Of a DNA stretch of 54,995 bases, positions 1-7,265 are shown piece after piece. A program made the translations under genes and the position numbers. Within the stretch, counting starts at the first letter, position 1; the number at the start of each line of letters is the position of its first letter. Source of the DNA: Azovibrio restrictus (lineage in GTDB: Bacteria > Bacteroidota > Bacteroidia > Chitinophagales > Chitinophagaceae); assembly GCA_029255605.1 (NCBI GenBank), contig JANLJF010000059.1, positions 1-54,995 of the forward strand, read 5' to 3'. The notes beneath the pieces were generated by a model. That model was not told the origin of the DNA, made no database searches, and saw nothing but the letters and a program-made list of their open reading frames with translations.

Positions 1-1
1 A

Positions 2-100
2 CTACGGGATTATGAGTTGGGCTTCGATTTTAAAACTTTTCAAGCACATAAAGAACCTCATACCAATAAGTTTCCTCTGCCTGAAAAAACGATAGCGTAG
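2..100 (+). CDS. 3' end of an unidentified gene (partial)
   Basis: An open frame enters from the left edge and ends at a TAG at 98-100, giving about 32 residues ending in KFPLPEKTIA. The composition looks protein-like (mixed charged and aromatic residues, no low complexity), but the fragment is too short to recognise a family. It ends 26 bp before the Crp/Fnr-type box of the hsp20 promoter. It could be a chance open frame; the start lies outside the window. Confidence 0.4.
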   Translation, partial: LRDYELGFDFKTFQAHKEPHTNKFPLPEKTIA

Positions 101-126
101 TGCACTAATCAAAGTCAGAATGCCGG

Positions 127-170
127 TTGACCTAAATCATACAGATGCCCCTGAGTTATAAATAGTTTTG
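127..170 (+). promoter_or_regulatory. hsp20 promoter with Crp/Fnr-type box
   Basis: TTGACCTAAATCAT at 127-140 is a near-palindromic Fnr-like box (TTGAC / ATCAT). After exactly 22 nt comes TAGTTTTG at 163-170, a perfect match to the Bacteroidota -7 element TAnnTTTG. The predicted start near 175 puts the box centre at about -41.5, the classic class II activator position. The same box-N22-element layout recurs at five other promoters in this window. Activation is inferred from geometry only. Confidence 0.65.
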
Positions 171-211
171 TTTCATTCAAAAATATTTTTCTAACAAAAA
201 ATACATTTTTT

Positions 212-664
212 ATGTCTTCAAAATCATTAGCAACTCAGCGTTTGTTTCCAACACGTTTTGGCGATTTCTTCAAACCATGGGAAGAATGGTTCAATAACGG
301 ACGTTCTCTTTTCGATGGCGAATGGCCTTCAATGAATATGCCGGCTGTGAATATTTCCGAGAATAAAGACAGCTACCATCTTTCCCTTGCTGCGCCGGGA
401 TTAAAAAAAGACGACTTCAATGTAGATTTGGATGGTGATGTACTGACAATTAGCGCACAGAAAGAAGAGAACAAAGAAGAAAAAGACGAGAGGTACACGA
501 AAAAAGAATATAACTACTCTTCTTTCTCCAGATCTTTTACATTGCCCGCAGAGGTAATGAAAGATAAAATAGATGCCAGTTATAAGGACGGGATACTGAA
601 ACTGAAGCTTCCTAAAACAGAAGTGGCTCAAAAAAATTCGACAAAAAAAATATCAGTAGAATAG
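212..664 (+). CDS. Small heat shock protein, Hsp20/alpha-crystallin family
   Basis: 150-residue cytoplasmic holdase chaperone. Residues 1-40 form the variable N-terminal arm (FGDFFKPWEEWFNN), and about 41-145 form the alpha-crystallin domain, including LAAPGLKKDDFNVDL and, near the C-terminus, the family A-x-x-x-n-G-v-L motif seen as ASYKDGILKLKLP. Length and motifs are typical of bacterial Hsp20. It stands alone, with its own promoter about 40-85 bp upstream carrying a Crp/Fnr-type box and a hairpin terminator downstream. The box suggests induction under low oxygen or nitrosative conditions rather than only by heat; this is inference. Family assignment is secure; the physiological trigger is not. 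Confidence 0.93.
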   Translation: MSSKSLATQRLFPTRFGDFFKPWEEWFNNGRSLFDGEWPSMNMPAVNISENKDSYHLSLAAPGLKKDDFNVDLDGDVLTISAQKEENKEEKDERYTKKEYNYSSFSRSFTLPAEVMKDKIDASYKDGILKLKLPKTEVAQKNSTKKISVE

Positions 665-677
665 ATTGTTGTTGGAT

Positions 678-710
678 ACGAAGAGCTGCTAATTGTGGCA
701 GCTTCTTCGT
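678..710 (+). terminator. Hairpin terminator after hsp20
   Basis: Inverted repeat: ACGAAGAGCTGC (678-689) pairs with GCAGCTTCTTCGT (698-710) with one bulged base and an 8-nt loop. It begins 14 bp after the hsp20 stop. No clear T-run follows, so termination may be weak, or the hairpin may protect the 3' end. Confidence 0.5.
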
Positions 711-875
711 AATGTAGCTCCCAAAAAACCGGGCCCTGATTTAAATAAATGCCAGACTAAAAAAATTAATCAGCCGGTACAAAGTTTGAAGTAATGTTGA
801 GTAGTGCTGAGTAATAATCCGCTTAACGCAAAACAATGCTTGAGTACTCTATAGGTACGTTAAAATCTCTTTCTC

Positions 876-3293
876 ATGTCAAAGTACATACTTTCTTTTA
901 AGGATATCTCGATTAATAATTTAGCCGAAGTTGGAGGCAAGAATGCATCTCTTGGAGAAATGACCAGAAAGCTGGCTGCTGCCGGCATAAGCATTCCCAA
1001 TGGATTTGCAATCACAGCTGTGGTTTACAAACAATTTCTGGCAGAAAATAAGTTAGAGATTCGCCTAAAGGAAGCGCTGGCTGCACTTGACAAAACCAAT
1101 CTCAGCAATCTGGCTGAAATAGGGCTTACCTGCAGGCAATTGATAAAAAATGCAACTTTTCCAAGTTATCTTCAAAAAGAAATAGCAGACGCTTACCGTA
1201 GCCTGGGCAACCAAAATGTAGCGGTAAGAAGCAGTGCTACGGCGGAAGACCTGCCGAGCGCAAGCTTTGCGGGGCAACACGATTCTTTCCTAAACATAAG
1301 CGGAGAACAACAGCTGCTGGAGGCCGTTCAGCAATGTTATGTTTCCTTGTTTAATGACAGGGCTATCAAATACCGGGAAGATAACGGCTTTGACCACATG
1401 AATGTATTCCTTTCTGTAGGGGTGCAATGGATGGTACGTGCCGATAAAGGAGCTGCAGGTGTAGCGTTTACCATAGACCCTGAGTATGGCAATAAAAACC
1501 TGATATATATAACAGGTGCCTGGGGGCTTGGGGAAGCTGTAGTTCAAGGAGCTGTTACCCCGGATGAGTATTATATATTCAAACCGGCGTTGAGTGCCGG
1601 AAAGAAAAGTTTGATATATCGCCATGCCGGAGACAAAAAAGACATGATGGTTTTTAATGCGGCCGGAACATTACCACCTGTGGTCCTTGTATCTACTCCG
1701 CAGGCGCTCAGGAAGCGTTATGTTCTTGACGAGGATGAAGTAACCAAACTTGCGGAATGGTGTAACAAAATTGAGCAGCACTACCAGATGCCCATGGATA
1801 TTGAATGGGCAAAGGATGGAATAACAGGTGATATATATATCCTCCAGGCAAGGCCAGAGACTGTGCAGAGCAAAGAACCATCGCTCAGGATGAAACAATA
1901 TATCATAAATGCCCACCCTACCTCAATTTGCTCAGGCAAGGCAGTTGGAAGGTCTATTGTAAGTGGCAGAGTCTGTATCGTTCAATCGCTTGCAGATGCC
2001 CCCAAAGTTCAGCCCGGCGATATTATTGTAGCAGATATTACTAGTCCTGACTGGAACGCATTATTAAAAAAAGCAGTAAGCATCGTTACCAACAAAGGGG
2101 GCCGTACAAGTCACGCCTCTATTGTAGCTCGTGAACTTGGCATACCTGCTGTAGTCGGCACAATAGATGCCACTGCAAAGTTGCGCGATGGCCAGCAAAT
2201 TACGGTTTCGTGTGCCGAAGGAGATACAGGATATGTTTATGATGGCCGGATTAGTTGGGAAACACGCGAAACGGCGACAAAAGACCTGATCAGAACCAAG
2301 ACAAAGCATATGATGATACTTTCTGACCCTGATAAAGCGATCAGCCTATCCGTTTATCCCAGCGATGGTGTGGGTTTGCTAAGAATAGAATTCATTATCA
2401 GCAACCATGTGCAAGTTCACCCTATGGCAATCGTCCACTTCGATAATATGGCAGAAACACCAGATAAGAAAACCATTGCCACCCTTTGCAGCGACTATAA
2501 AAACAAGAGCGAGTACTTCATATCTAAGCTTTCCGAAGGTATTGCGATGGTTGCAGCAGCATTTTATCCCAGAGAAGTAATTGTTAGGACCAGTGATTTT
2601 AAAACAAACGAATACGCGCAATTGCTAGGTGGTAAATATTTTGAACCACAGGAGGAAAACCCCATGCTGGGATTTAGAGGTGCCAGCCGTTATTATAATC
2701 CCCGTTACAAAGAGGGGTTTGGACTAGAATGTGCTGCTATAAAGGAAGTGCGTGATACAATGGGGCTGACCAATGTTAAAATAATGATTCCTTTTTGCCG
2801 GACGGTAGAAGAGGGAGAGCGAGTATTGAGCGTACTTCAGGAATATGGCCTTGAACGGGGGAAAAATGGGCTTGAAGTATATATCATGGCAGAGATTCCG
2901 AGTAATGTTATCCTTGCAGACAAGTTTGTCAAGTTATTTGACGGTTTCTCAATTGGCTCCAATGATTTGACACAACTAACCTTAGGCCTTGACAGAGATT
3001 CGGCTATTGTGAGTGATCTTTTTGATGAAAACAATGATGCAGTGAAAACCCTGCTGGCCCAGGTTATTGATGCAGCTAAAAGAAATGGCAGAAAAATAGG
3101 ACTTTGCGGACAAGCCCCGAGCGATTTTCCCGATTTTTCCCGCTTTCTGGTTCAGCAAGGCATTGACTCCATTTCTTTTAACCCGGATGCATTGCTCAGC
3201 GGAATTGAAAACATACTAACTGCCGAACAAGGTGCCAGTAAACCGGCAAAAGCATATCCGATACTTTTCCGGGAGGCAGCACCCAATAAATAA
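876..3293 (+). CDS. ppsA: Phosphoenolpyruvate synthase
   Basis: 805 residues, the usual length. It converts pyruvate, ATP and water to PEP, AMP and phosphate in gluconeogenesis. The order is: N-terminal ATP-binding PPDK domain (about 15-340, with AVRSSATAEDLPSASFAGQ), central swivelling phosphohistidine domain with GGRTSHASIVARELGIP (catalytic His413), and C-terminal PEP/pyruvate TIM barrel with GFSIGSNDLTQLTLGLDRD and the catalytic Cys744 in GLCGQAPSD. All key residues are present. The first residues MSKYILSFKDISINN fit the family start, and no better start lies upstream. It is monocistronic; 210 bp upstream separates it from hsp20. No Crp/Fnr box at the 22-nt spacing was found for it. Confidence 0.96.
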   Translation: MSKYILSFKDISINNLAEVGGKNASLGEMTRKLAAAGISIPNGFAITAVVYKQFLAENKLEIRLKEALAALDKTNLSNLAEIGLTCRQLIKNATFPSYLQKEIADAYRSLGNQNVAVRSSATAEDLPSASFAGQHDSFLNISGEQQLLEAVQQCYVSLFNDRAIKYREDNGFDHMNVFLSVGVQWMVRADKGAAGVAFTIDPEYGNKNLIYITGAWGLGEAVVQGAVTPDEYYIFKPALSAGKKSLIYRHAGDKKDMMVFNAAGTLPPVVLVSTPQALRKRYVLDEDEVTKLAEWCNKIEQHYQMPMDIEWAKDGITGDIYILQARPETVQSKEPSLRMKQYIINAHPTSICSGKAVGRSIVSGRVCIVQSLADAPKVQPGDIIVADITSPDWNALLKKAVSIVTNKGGRTSHASIVARELGIPAVVGTIDATAKLRDGQQITVSCAEGDTGYVYDGRISWETRETATKDLIRTKTKHMMILSDPDKAISLSVYPSDGVGLLRIEFIISNHVQVHPMAIVHFDNMAETPDKKTIATLCSDYKNKSEYFISKLSEGIAMVAAAFYPREVIVRTSDFKTNEYAQLLGGKYFEPQEENPMLGFRGASRYYNPRYKEGFGLECAAIKEVRDTMGLTNVKIMIPFCRTVEEGERVLSVLQEYGLERGKNGLEVYIMAEIPSNVILADKFVKLFDGFSIGSNDLTQLTLGLDRDSAIVSDLFDENNDAVKTLLAQVIDAAKRNGRKIGLCGQAPSDFPDFSRFLVQQGIDSISFNPDALLSGIENILTAEQGASKPAKAYPILFREAAPNK

Positions 3294-3483
3294 CAATACA
3301 AGCAAAATTGTACAGGTTTATTATATGTGGAGCAAGCGGTTATAGATTTTTAGAACATGCCACACCTGAAATTAATTACCCTAACCGCATTGGCTACAAT
3401 GTCTTTGGCTTGACAGCCAGCATTTATACAGATGTGCCTAGGGGCTTGCAATAACGTATTGTACGTATCTTTCTTTACCGCTG

Positions 3484-4122
3484 TCAGGAAACGCCTACGC
3501 TACGCATAACATACGCTACAATCCTGTCACATTTGATAAGATGAAAGTTATAGACATGGTCTTTCATATAACCATTCAGGTTCTTTCGCAGCATTATTTT
3601 TGCCCTGTTCAAACGGACTTTTACGTTCGGTTCTTCAATATTCAATGCCACAGAAGTTTCCCGGATTGACATGTTTTCAATTTCCCGCATCACGAAAACG
3701 AGGCGATATTTCTCCGGCAACTGCGCAATGGCTTCTTCCAGCAGGTTGCTGAGCTCTTTATTGGCTAATTCATTTGCCGGTGTTTTCATATTTACAAAAT
3801 TATCTGGTTTGTCAAAGTTGGATAGTGTATGCCTGCTCTTCTGCTTTTGTGCATAGCATTGGTTCAGCATAATCCTGGTGAGCCAGGTACTAAAAGAAGA
3901 CCGCCCTTGAAAATCTGCTAAATGCTCGTAAGCATTAATGTATGCGGTTTGCATTGCATCCTCCGCTTCAGCTTCATTTTCGAGAATGGACATGCCTATT
4001 CTATATAGCCGTTGATTGTATCTGCGGATAAGTGGCTCAAACTGACGTTTATCGCCTGCCAATATCCGGGCAATAAGCTCTTCGTCCGGTGTAAAATCAG
4101 TTTTGCTTGGTTGGCTTACCAT
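3484..4122 (-). CDS. ECF-type RNA polymerase sigma factor
   Basis: 212 residues. Region 2 lies at about 25-95 (FEPLIRRYNQRLYRIGMSIL, AEDAMQTAYINAYEHLADFQG, FSTWLTRIMLNQCYAQ) and region 4 at about 130-185 (LPEKYRLVFVMREIENMSIRETSVALNIEEPNVKVRLNRAK is the helix-turn-helix stretch, given here only as landmarks). There are no sigma-70 regions 1 or 3, hence ECF class. The ~25-residue tail after region 4 (KCDRIVAYVMRSVG) is longer than minimal. No anti-sigma factor gene is adjacent; the divergent neighbours are a DoxX-like membrane protein and folE. The intergenic region holds two mirror-image promoter-like sequences, so autoregulation plus control of the neighbour is likely. The predicted start of transcription falls close to the ATG, implying a very short or absent leader. 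Confidence 0.9.
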   Translation of the reverse strand: MVSQPSKTDFTPDEELIARILAGDKRQFEPLIRRYNQRLYRIGMSILENEAEAEDAMQTAYINAYEHLADFQGRSSFSTWLTRIMLNQCYAQKQKSRHTLSNFDKPDNFVNMKTPANELANKELSNLLEEAIAQLPEKYRLVFVMREIENMSIRETSVALNIEEPNVKVRLNRAKIMLRKNLNGYMKDHVYNFHLIKCDRIVAYVMRSVGVS

Positions 4123-4127
4123 ATCTC

Positions 4128-4156
4128 TTAGATTAAAAACGCCCTAAAAGGTTACA
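4128..4156 (-). promoter_or_regulatory. Putative ECF promoter of the sigma factor gene
   Basis: Read on the minus strand: TGTAACC (4156-4150), then 17 nt, then TCTAA (4132-4128), ending 5 bp before the sigma ATG at 4122. The same two blocks with the same 17-nt spacing face the other way at 4187-4215. ECF sigma factors usually activate their own promoters; the assignment is by symmetry and proximity. Confidence 0.55.
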
Positions 4157-4186
4157 GCATAAGGTATTTTTTAAGGAATAAATTTT

Positions 4187-4215
4187 TGTAACCTTTTTCA
4201 GGATTATCGCTCTAA
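4187..4215 (+). promoter_or_regulatory. Putative ECF promoter of the DoxX-like gene and folE
   Basis: TGTAACC (4187-4193), 17 nt, TCTAA (4211-4215), 17 bp before the ATG at 4233. The -35-like block is extended as TGTAACCTTTT on both strands, so the two promoters form an 11-bp inverted repeat (4146-4156 / 4187-4197) with 30 bp between the arms. Confidence 0.55.
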
Positions 4216-4232
4216 ACCATAATCAAAAATAA

Positions 4233-4610
4233 ATGATCATGGCAACTATCAGGCAGTTACAACAAACTTTAAAACTCACATTCGGTATTGTGCCGGTTGT
4301 AGCGGGGTTAGACAAATTTACAAACCTGCTAACCAATTGGGTAGATTACCTGGGCGATAATAAAGATATAATACCATTTGACGCTTTAATCTTCATGAAA
4401 ATCGTTGGCGTTATCGAAATCATTGCAGGTATTATCGTATTGGTTCGGCCTTTGGTCGGTGCTTATATCGTAATGGCATGGCTCATCTGCATTGCTATTC
4501 AATTGATGGTAGGCGGGCAATACTTTGACGTTGCAGTACGCGACCTGGTAATGGCAATAGGCGCGTATACTTTAGCGCAACTTACGAGAATACAAGACCA
4601 GAAGCAATAA
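4233..4610 (+). CDS. DoxX-like four-helix membrane protein
   Basis: 125 residues with about four hydrophobic segments (roughly 15-33, 52-75, 78-98, 100-115). The layout FGIVPVVAGLDKFTNLLTNW, then IMKIVGVIEIIAGIIVL-like and a C-terminal VRDLVMAIGAYTLAQL, resembles small DoxX/DUF417-type inner-membrane proteins. No catalytic motif is visible. It begins 17 bp after a putative ECF promoter and ends 2 bp before folE, so the two are co-transcribed. ATG 4239 is an alternative start two codons in. Function unknown; the ECF link suggests an envelope or oxidative stress role (inference). Confidence 0.7.
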   Translation: MIMATIRQLQQTLKLTFGIVPVVAGLDKFTNLLTNWVDYLGDNKDIIPFDALIFMKIVGVIEIIAGIIVLVRPLVGAYIVMAWLICIAIQLMVGGQYFDVAVRDLVMAIGAYTLAQLTRIQDQKQ

Positions 4611-4612
4611 AT

Positions 4613-5233
4613 ATGTACAACACATCAGAAAGCACAATAATAAAAGAAGAAGAAACCATACTAACAACAAGCGAACAAATAAGTACAATAGAGCATCATT
4701 TCAGAGAAATCATGATACCCCTGGGTATGGATATGCAGGATGACAGCCTGAAAGATACGCCGCTTAGAATAGCCAAGATGTTCGTCAATGAAGCTTTTAT
4801 GGGTCTTAACCCATTGAATGAACCGTCTGTTAGTTTATTCAGGAACAGCTATAAATATAACGAGGTGTTACTGGAAAGAGATATACCGTTATATTCTTAT
4901 TGCGAGCATCATTTCGTTCCAATAATCGGGAAAGTGCATATTGCTTATATTTCTAAAGGAGAGATTATAGGCTTATCAAAGCTAAACCGTATCACGCATT
5001 ACTTTTCAAAACGTCCACAGGTACAGGAACGCCTTACGATTCAGATTGCGGAACACCTGAAAACTGTCCTTAAAATTGAAGACGTTGCAGTGATCATAAA
5101 TGCTGAACATTTGTGTGTTGCTTCCAGAGGTATAAACCACACAAGCTGCTCTACTGTTACCAACAGTTTTCACGGCCAATTTCTGCGACCGGAGCGAAGC
5201 AGCCAATTATATGCGATGTTAAGTTTAAAATGA
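4613..5233 (+). CDS. folE: GTP cyclohydrolase I
   Basis: 206 residues. It converts GTP to 7,8-dihydroneopterin triphosphate, the first step of folate/pterin synthesis. Zinc ligands are visible: Cys97 in YSYCEHHFVPIIGKVHIAY and Cys168 in AEHLCVASRGI; GLSKLNRI and the C-terminal SSQLYAM stretch are also family features. The first ~30 residues are a non-conserved arm. It lies 2 bp after the DoxX-like gene, probably on one ECF-controlled transcript. This suggests a stress-induced copy; a housekeeping folE elsewhere would be expected but cannot be seen here. Length and motifs are normal for type I FolE. Confidence 0.94.
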   Translation: MYNTSESTIIKEEETILTTSEQISTIEHHFREIMIPLGMDMQDDSLKDTPLRIAKMFVNEAFMGLNPLNEPSVSLFRNSYKYNEVLLERDIPLYSYCEHHFVPIIGKVHIAYISKGEIIGLSKLNRITHYFSKRPQVQERLTIQIAEHLKTVLKIEDVAVIINAEHLCVASRGINHTSCSTVTNSFHGQFLRPERSSQLYAMLSLK

Positions 5234-5450
5234 AACACGACGCCTCGCCGACAGTATAGCTACTCAAATTAACCAATGTAATATCCGGGGTAATATTCAC
5301 ATTCTAATGCTTACCGTTCATTGATGAATGCGCTGTCGATACTTTATACTACTACTGCGCTTTTCCTTCCGTGTCAGTCTTGCCTTAGGTGTTGGTTTCT
5401 CCGTCCTCAATTGATACCTGGAAGTTTTTGAAGATAATGACACCATTCCG

Positions 5451-5687
5451 ATGGCACATACTGCAGTTTATCCGAGTGACCTGACATTACCTGCATCATT
5501 TAAAGTAGAACCATCTATACCAATTACTCTATACAGCAAAGACTATTATATTCAATTGTCAGGAGAAGTTACAGGATACATCGCCAGATGCAAAGTAAAT
5601 ATGGACGAATATAAAATCATATTCCCGATTGATATGGAGGTTGAAAATGATAGTCTTAATATCTCTATTATAGGTAGCTGGAAATAA
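5451..5687 (+). CDS. Hypothetical protein, 78 residues
   Basis: Not recognised. A short protein without signal peptide or membrane segment, with alternating hydrophobic/polar stretches (YYIQLSGEVTGYIARCKVNM, YKIIFPIDMEVENDSLNISI) that suggest a small beta-sandwich or barrel. The start is the first ATG; no clear promoter was found in the 217-bp gap after folE, which otherwise holds nothing I can identify. It could be spurious, but residue composition is protein-like. Confidence 0.5.
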   Translation: MAHTAVYPSDLTLPASFKVEPSIPITLYSKDYYIQLSGEVTGYIARCKVNMDEYKIIFPIDMEVENDSLNISIIGSWK

Positions 5688-5799
5688 AGATATAGGTATG
5701 ATGAAAGCACAAGTAAATAGCTTGAATGGAAATATAACTGTAAAAGGCCTTTAGAAAAGGTAACCTAATAATAATAGAGTTCCCGCTCACATAGGTTTA

Positions 5800-6075
5800 T
5801 TAAACAACTTTACTCAATACTTTTCCTAACGCTTTGCTGGTATTTGTAGGCTTTTGTAATGAAACATCTATCCAATCCCTATCCTGAAACTTTACAATTA
5901 TCTCCTCTCCAAATTGTGTGATGCATCTGTAGATGTTGCCATTGGGCGTTTTTAAAATATAAACATCAAAAAAGGTTTTAGCTCCGCACAGGATATACAT
6001 CAGCCTTTCATGAACAATAAACGGCATAGCAGCGGTACTAGGTAATAATGTTTTGGTCTGTGTCACCCTTTGCAT
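5800..6075 (-). CDS. Orphan 91-residue protein in the Crp/Fnr-type regulon
   Basis: Not recognised. The protein has a mixed alpha/beta pattern (FFDVYILKTPNGNIYRCITQFGEE..) with no signal peptide or membrane helix; two Cys are present. Support that it is a real gene comes from its promoter: two Fnr-like boxes 21 bp apart and a -7-like CATCTTTG at the correct 22-nt spacing, with transcription predicted to start about 25 bp before the ATG. Met17 (MPFIVHERL) is a possible internal start. Probably induced together with hsp20, nos and the adjacent sensor genes; function unknown. Confidence 0.6.
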   Translation of the reverse strand: MQRVTQTKTLLPSTAAMPFIVHERLMYILCGAKTFFDVYILKTPNGNIYRCITQFGEEIIVKFQDRDWIDVSLQKPTNTSKALGKVLSKVV

Positions 6076-6104
6076 ATTGCAATGTTATAGATAGTGATAT
6101 ATTG

Positions 6105-6169
6105 CAAAGATGTAGTAACCACGGGCACATTACAATGACAGCCATCAACCCGCAGAAGATTGCGGTCAA
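6105..6169 (-). promoter_or_regulatory. Tandem Crp/Fnr-type boxes and -7 element upstream of the 91-aa gene
   Basis: On the minus strand, TTGATGGCTGTCAT (6148-6135) is followed after 22 nt by CATCTTTG (6112-6105), one mismatch to TAnnTTTG. A second box, TTGACCGCAATCTT (6169-6156), is centred exactly 21 bp upstream, giving predicted sites at about -41.5 and -62.5. Confidence 0.6.
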
Positions 6170-6206
6170 TCATTTACTATTCAAAATCAGGAAGTAGTTG
6201 AGATGA

Positions 6207-7265
6207 TCAATTCAGCATATTGACCAGTTTGGGTTCATTAAGTATGATAATATTGCCCTGTTGAATATCAATAATTTTTTCATCCCGAAAATCACCTAAG
6301 GTCCTGATAAACGATTCTTTCGCAGTACCTGCAATACTTGCCAAGCTATCTCGGTCTACATCTATCACCACCTGCTTATCGTCAGATATTTTATATTTCT
6401 TATATATCATAAGCAGTGTATTAGCTACTTTTTTCCGCAATGAGCTATAAGCCAGCTGTAGTAACTGTTGCTTCTTCTCTTCAATATTACCTGCCAGAAG
6501 CTGTAAAAACTTCATCAGAACTTCTTTATCATTATTGAGCAAAACATCGAATTCCTTTTTAGGGATAACAATAATTTCCGAATCTTCAATAGTTTCTGCA
6601 GATTCCTGATATTTATTCCCTTCAATTAAAGCAGCATAGCCAAAAAACTCTCCCTTCCCATATAAACTGGTAGTAAATTGCTTACCGTCTTCATTAATTT
6701 TATATTCTTTGACGGTGCCTTTCTGTATATAAAAAAGATGCACAGGGTGGCTCTTGGCAGAATATATAGTGACGCCTTTATTGTACATATTCGGCTCATA
6801 ATCCGAAATAAGTTTATCCAATGCTTCTTTCCCCTGAATTTTATTTACCAGGGTTTTAAGCCCTTGTATGCCACCAGAAAATTTCGACTCCAGAATAGCG
6901 GCCTTTTTCAACCTTTGTTCAACGGCAGTGAGTAGTTCCGTATCGTTGAAGGGTTTTGTTATGTAATCGTCGGCCCCGTATTCCATACCCTTTCTTATCT
7001 CATCCCGTTCCGCTTTTGCACTTAAGAATATAAAAGGAATATGCTGGGTTTGAGGGTTTTTCTGCAGCACATTAATGACACCATAGCCATCCATTACAGG
7101 CATCAATATGTCGCATATAATAATATCCGGTTTATGTTCGATAGCAATAGCAACACCTACTCTGCCATTTTCGGCTGTTAAGACCTTGTAGTTTGCAAAC
7201 TCTAATGTTTCGGCAGTATTTTTTCTCAGGTCAGCGTTGTCTTCAATCAGTAATATTGTTTTCAT
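6207..7265 (-). CDS. Response regulator fused to a Crp/Fnr-type transcription factor
   Basis: 352 residues. A receiver domain (1-120) has the acidic pair ED8-9, phospho-acceptor Asp52 in CDILMPVMDGYG and Lys in DYITKPF. A linker (~120-150) leads to a cyclic-nucleotide-binding-fold domain (~155-265, GKGEFFGYAALIEGN), which lacks the cAMP-contact RAA signature. The winged helix-turn-helix is at ~280-345, with recognition helix around Glu317 and Arg321 (AKESFIRTLGDF), the positions that read TGA half-sites in CRP and FNR. There are no FNR-type N-terminal cysteines. Its start overlaps the stop of the preceding kinase gene by 4 bp (ATGA). As the only Crp-family protein in the window it is the best candidate for the TTGAY-N4-ATCAW boxes, with phosphorylation rather than Fe-S or cAMP as input (inference). 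Confidence 0.93.
   Translation of the reverse strand: MKTILLIEDNADLRKNTAETLEFANYKVLTAENGRVGVAIAIEHKPDIIICDILMPVMDGYGVINVLQKNPQTQHIPFIFLSAKAERDEIRKGMEYGADDYITKPFNDTELLTAVEQRLKKAAILESKFSGGIQGLKTLVNKIQGKEALDKLISDYEPNMYNKGVTIYSAKSHPVHLFYIQKGTVKEYKINEDGKQFTTSLYGKGEFFGYAALIEGNKYQESAETIEDSEIIVIPKKEFDVLLNNDKEVLMKFLQLLAGNIEEKKQQLLQLAYSSLRKKVANTLLMIYKKYKISDDKQVVIDVDRDSLASIAGTAKESFIRTLGDFRDEKIIDIQQGNIIILNEPKLVNMLN

Noticed and set aside
736-788. Possible Crp/Fnr-type box (CTGATTTAAATAAA) and AAAGTTTG before ppsA
   Set aside because: The right half-site is poor and the spacing is 31 nt, not 22, so it does not fit the pattern of the other promoters.
5743-5776. GGTAACCT sequence after the 78-aa gene, resembling the ECF -35 block
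   Set aside because: It lacks TGTAACC and there is no TCTAA 17 nt away on either strand.
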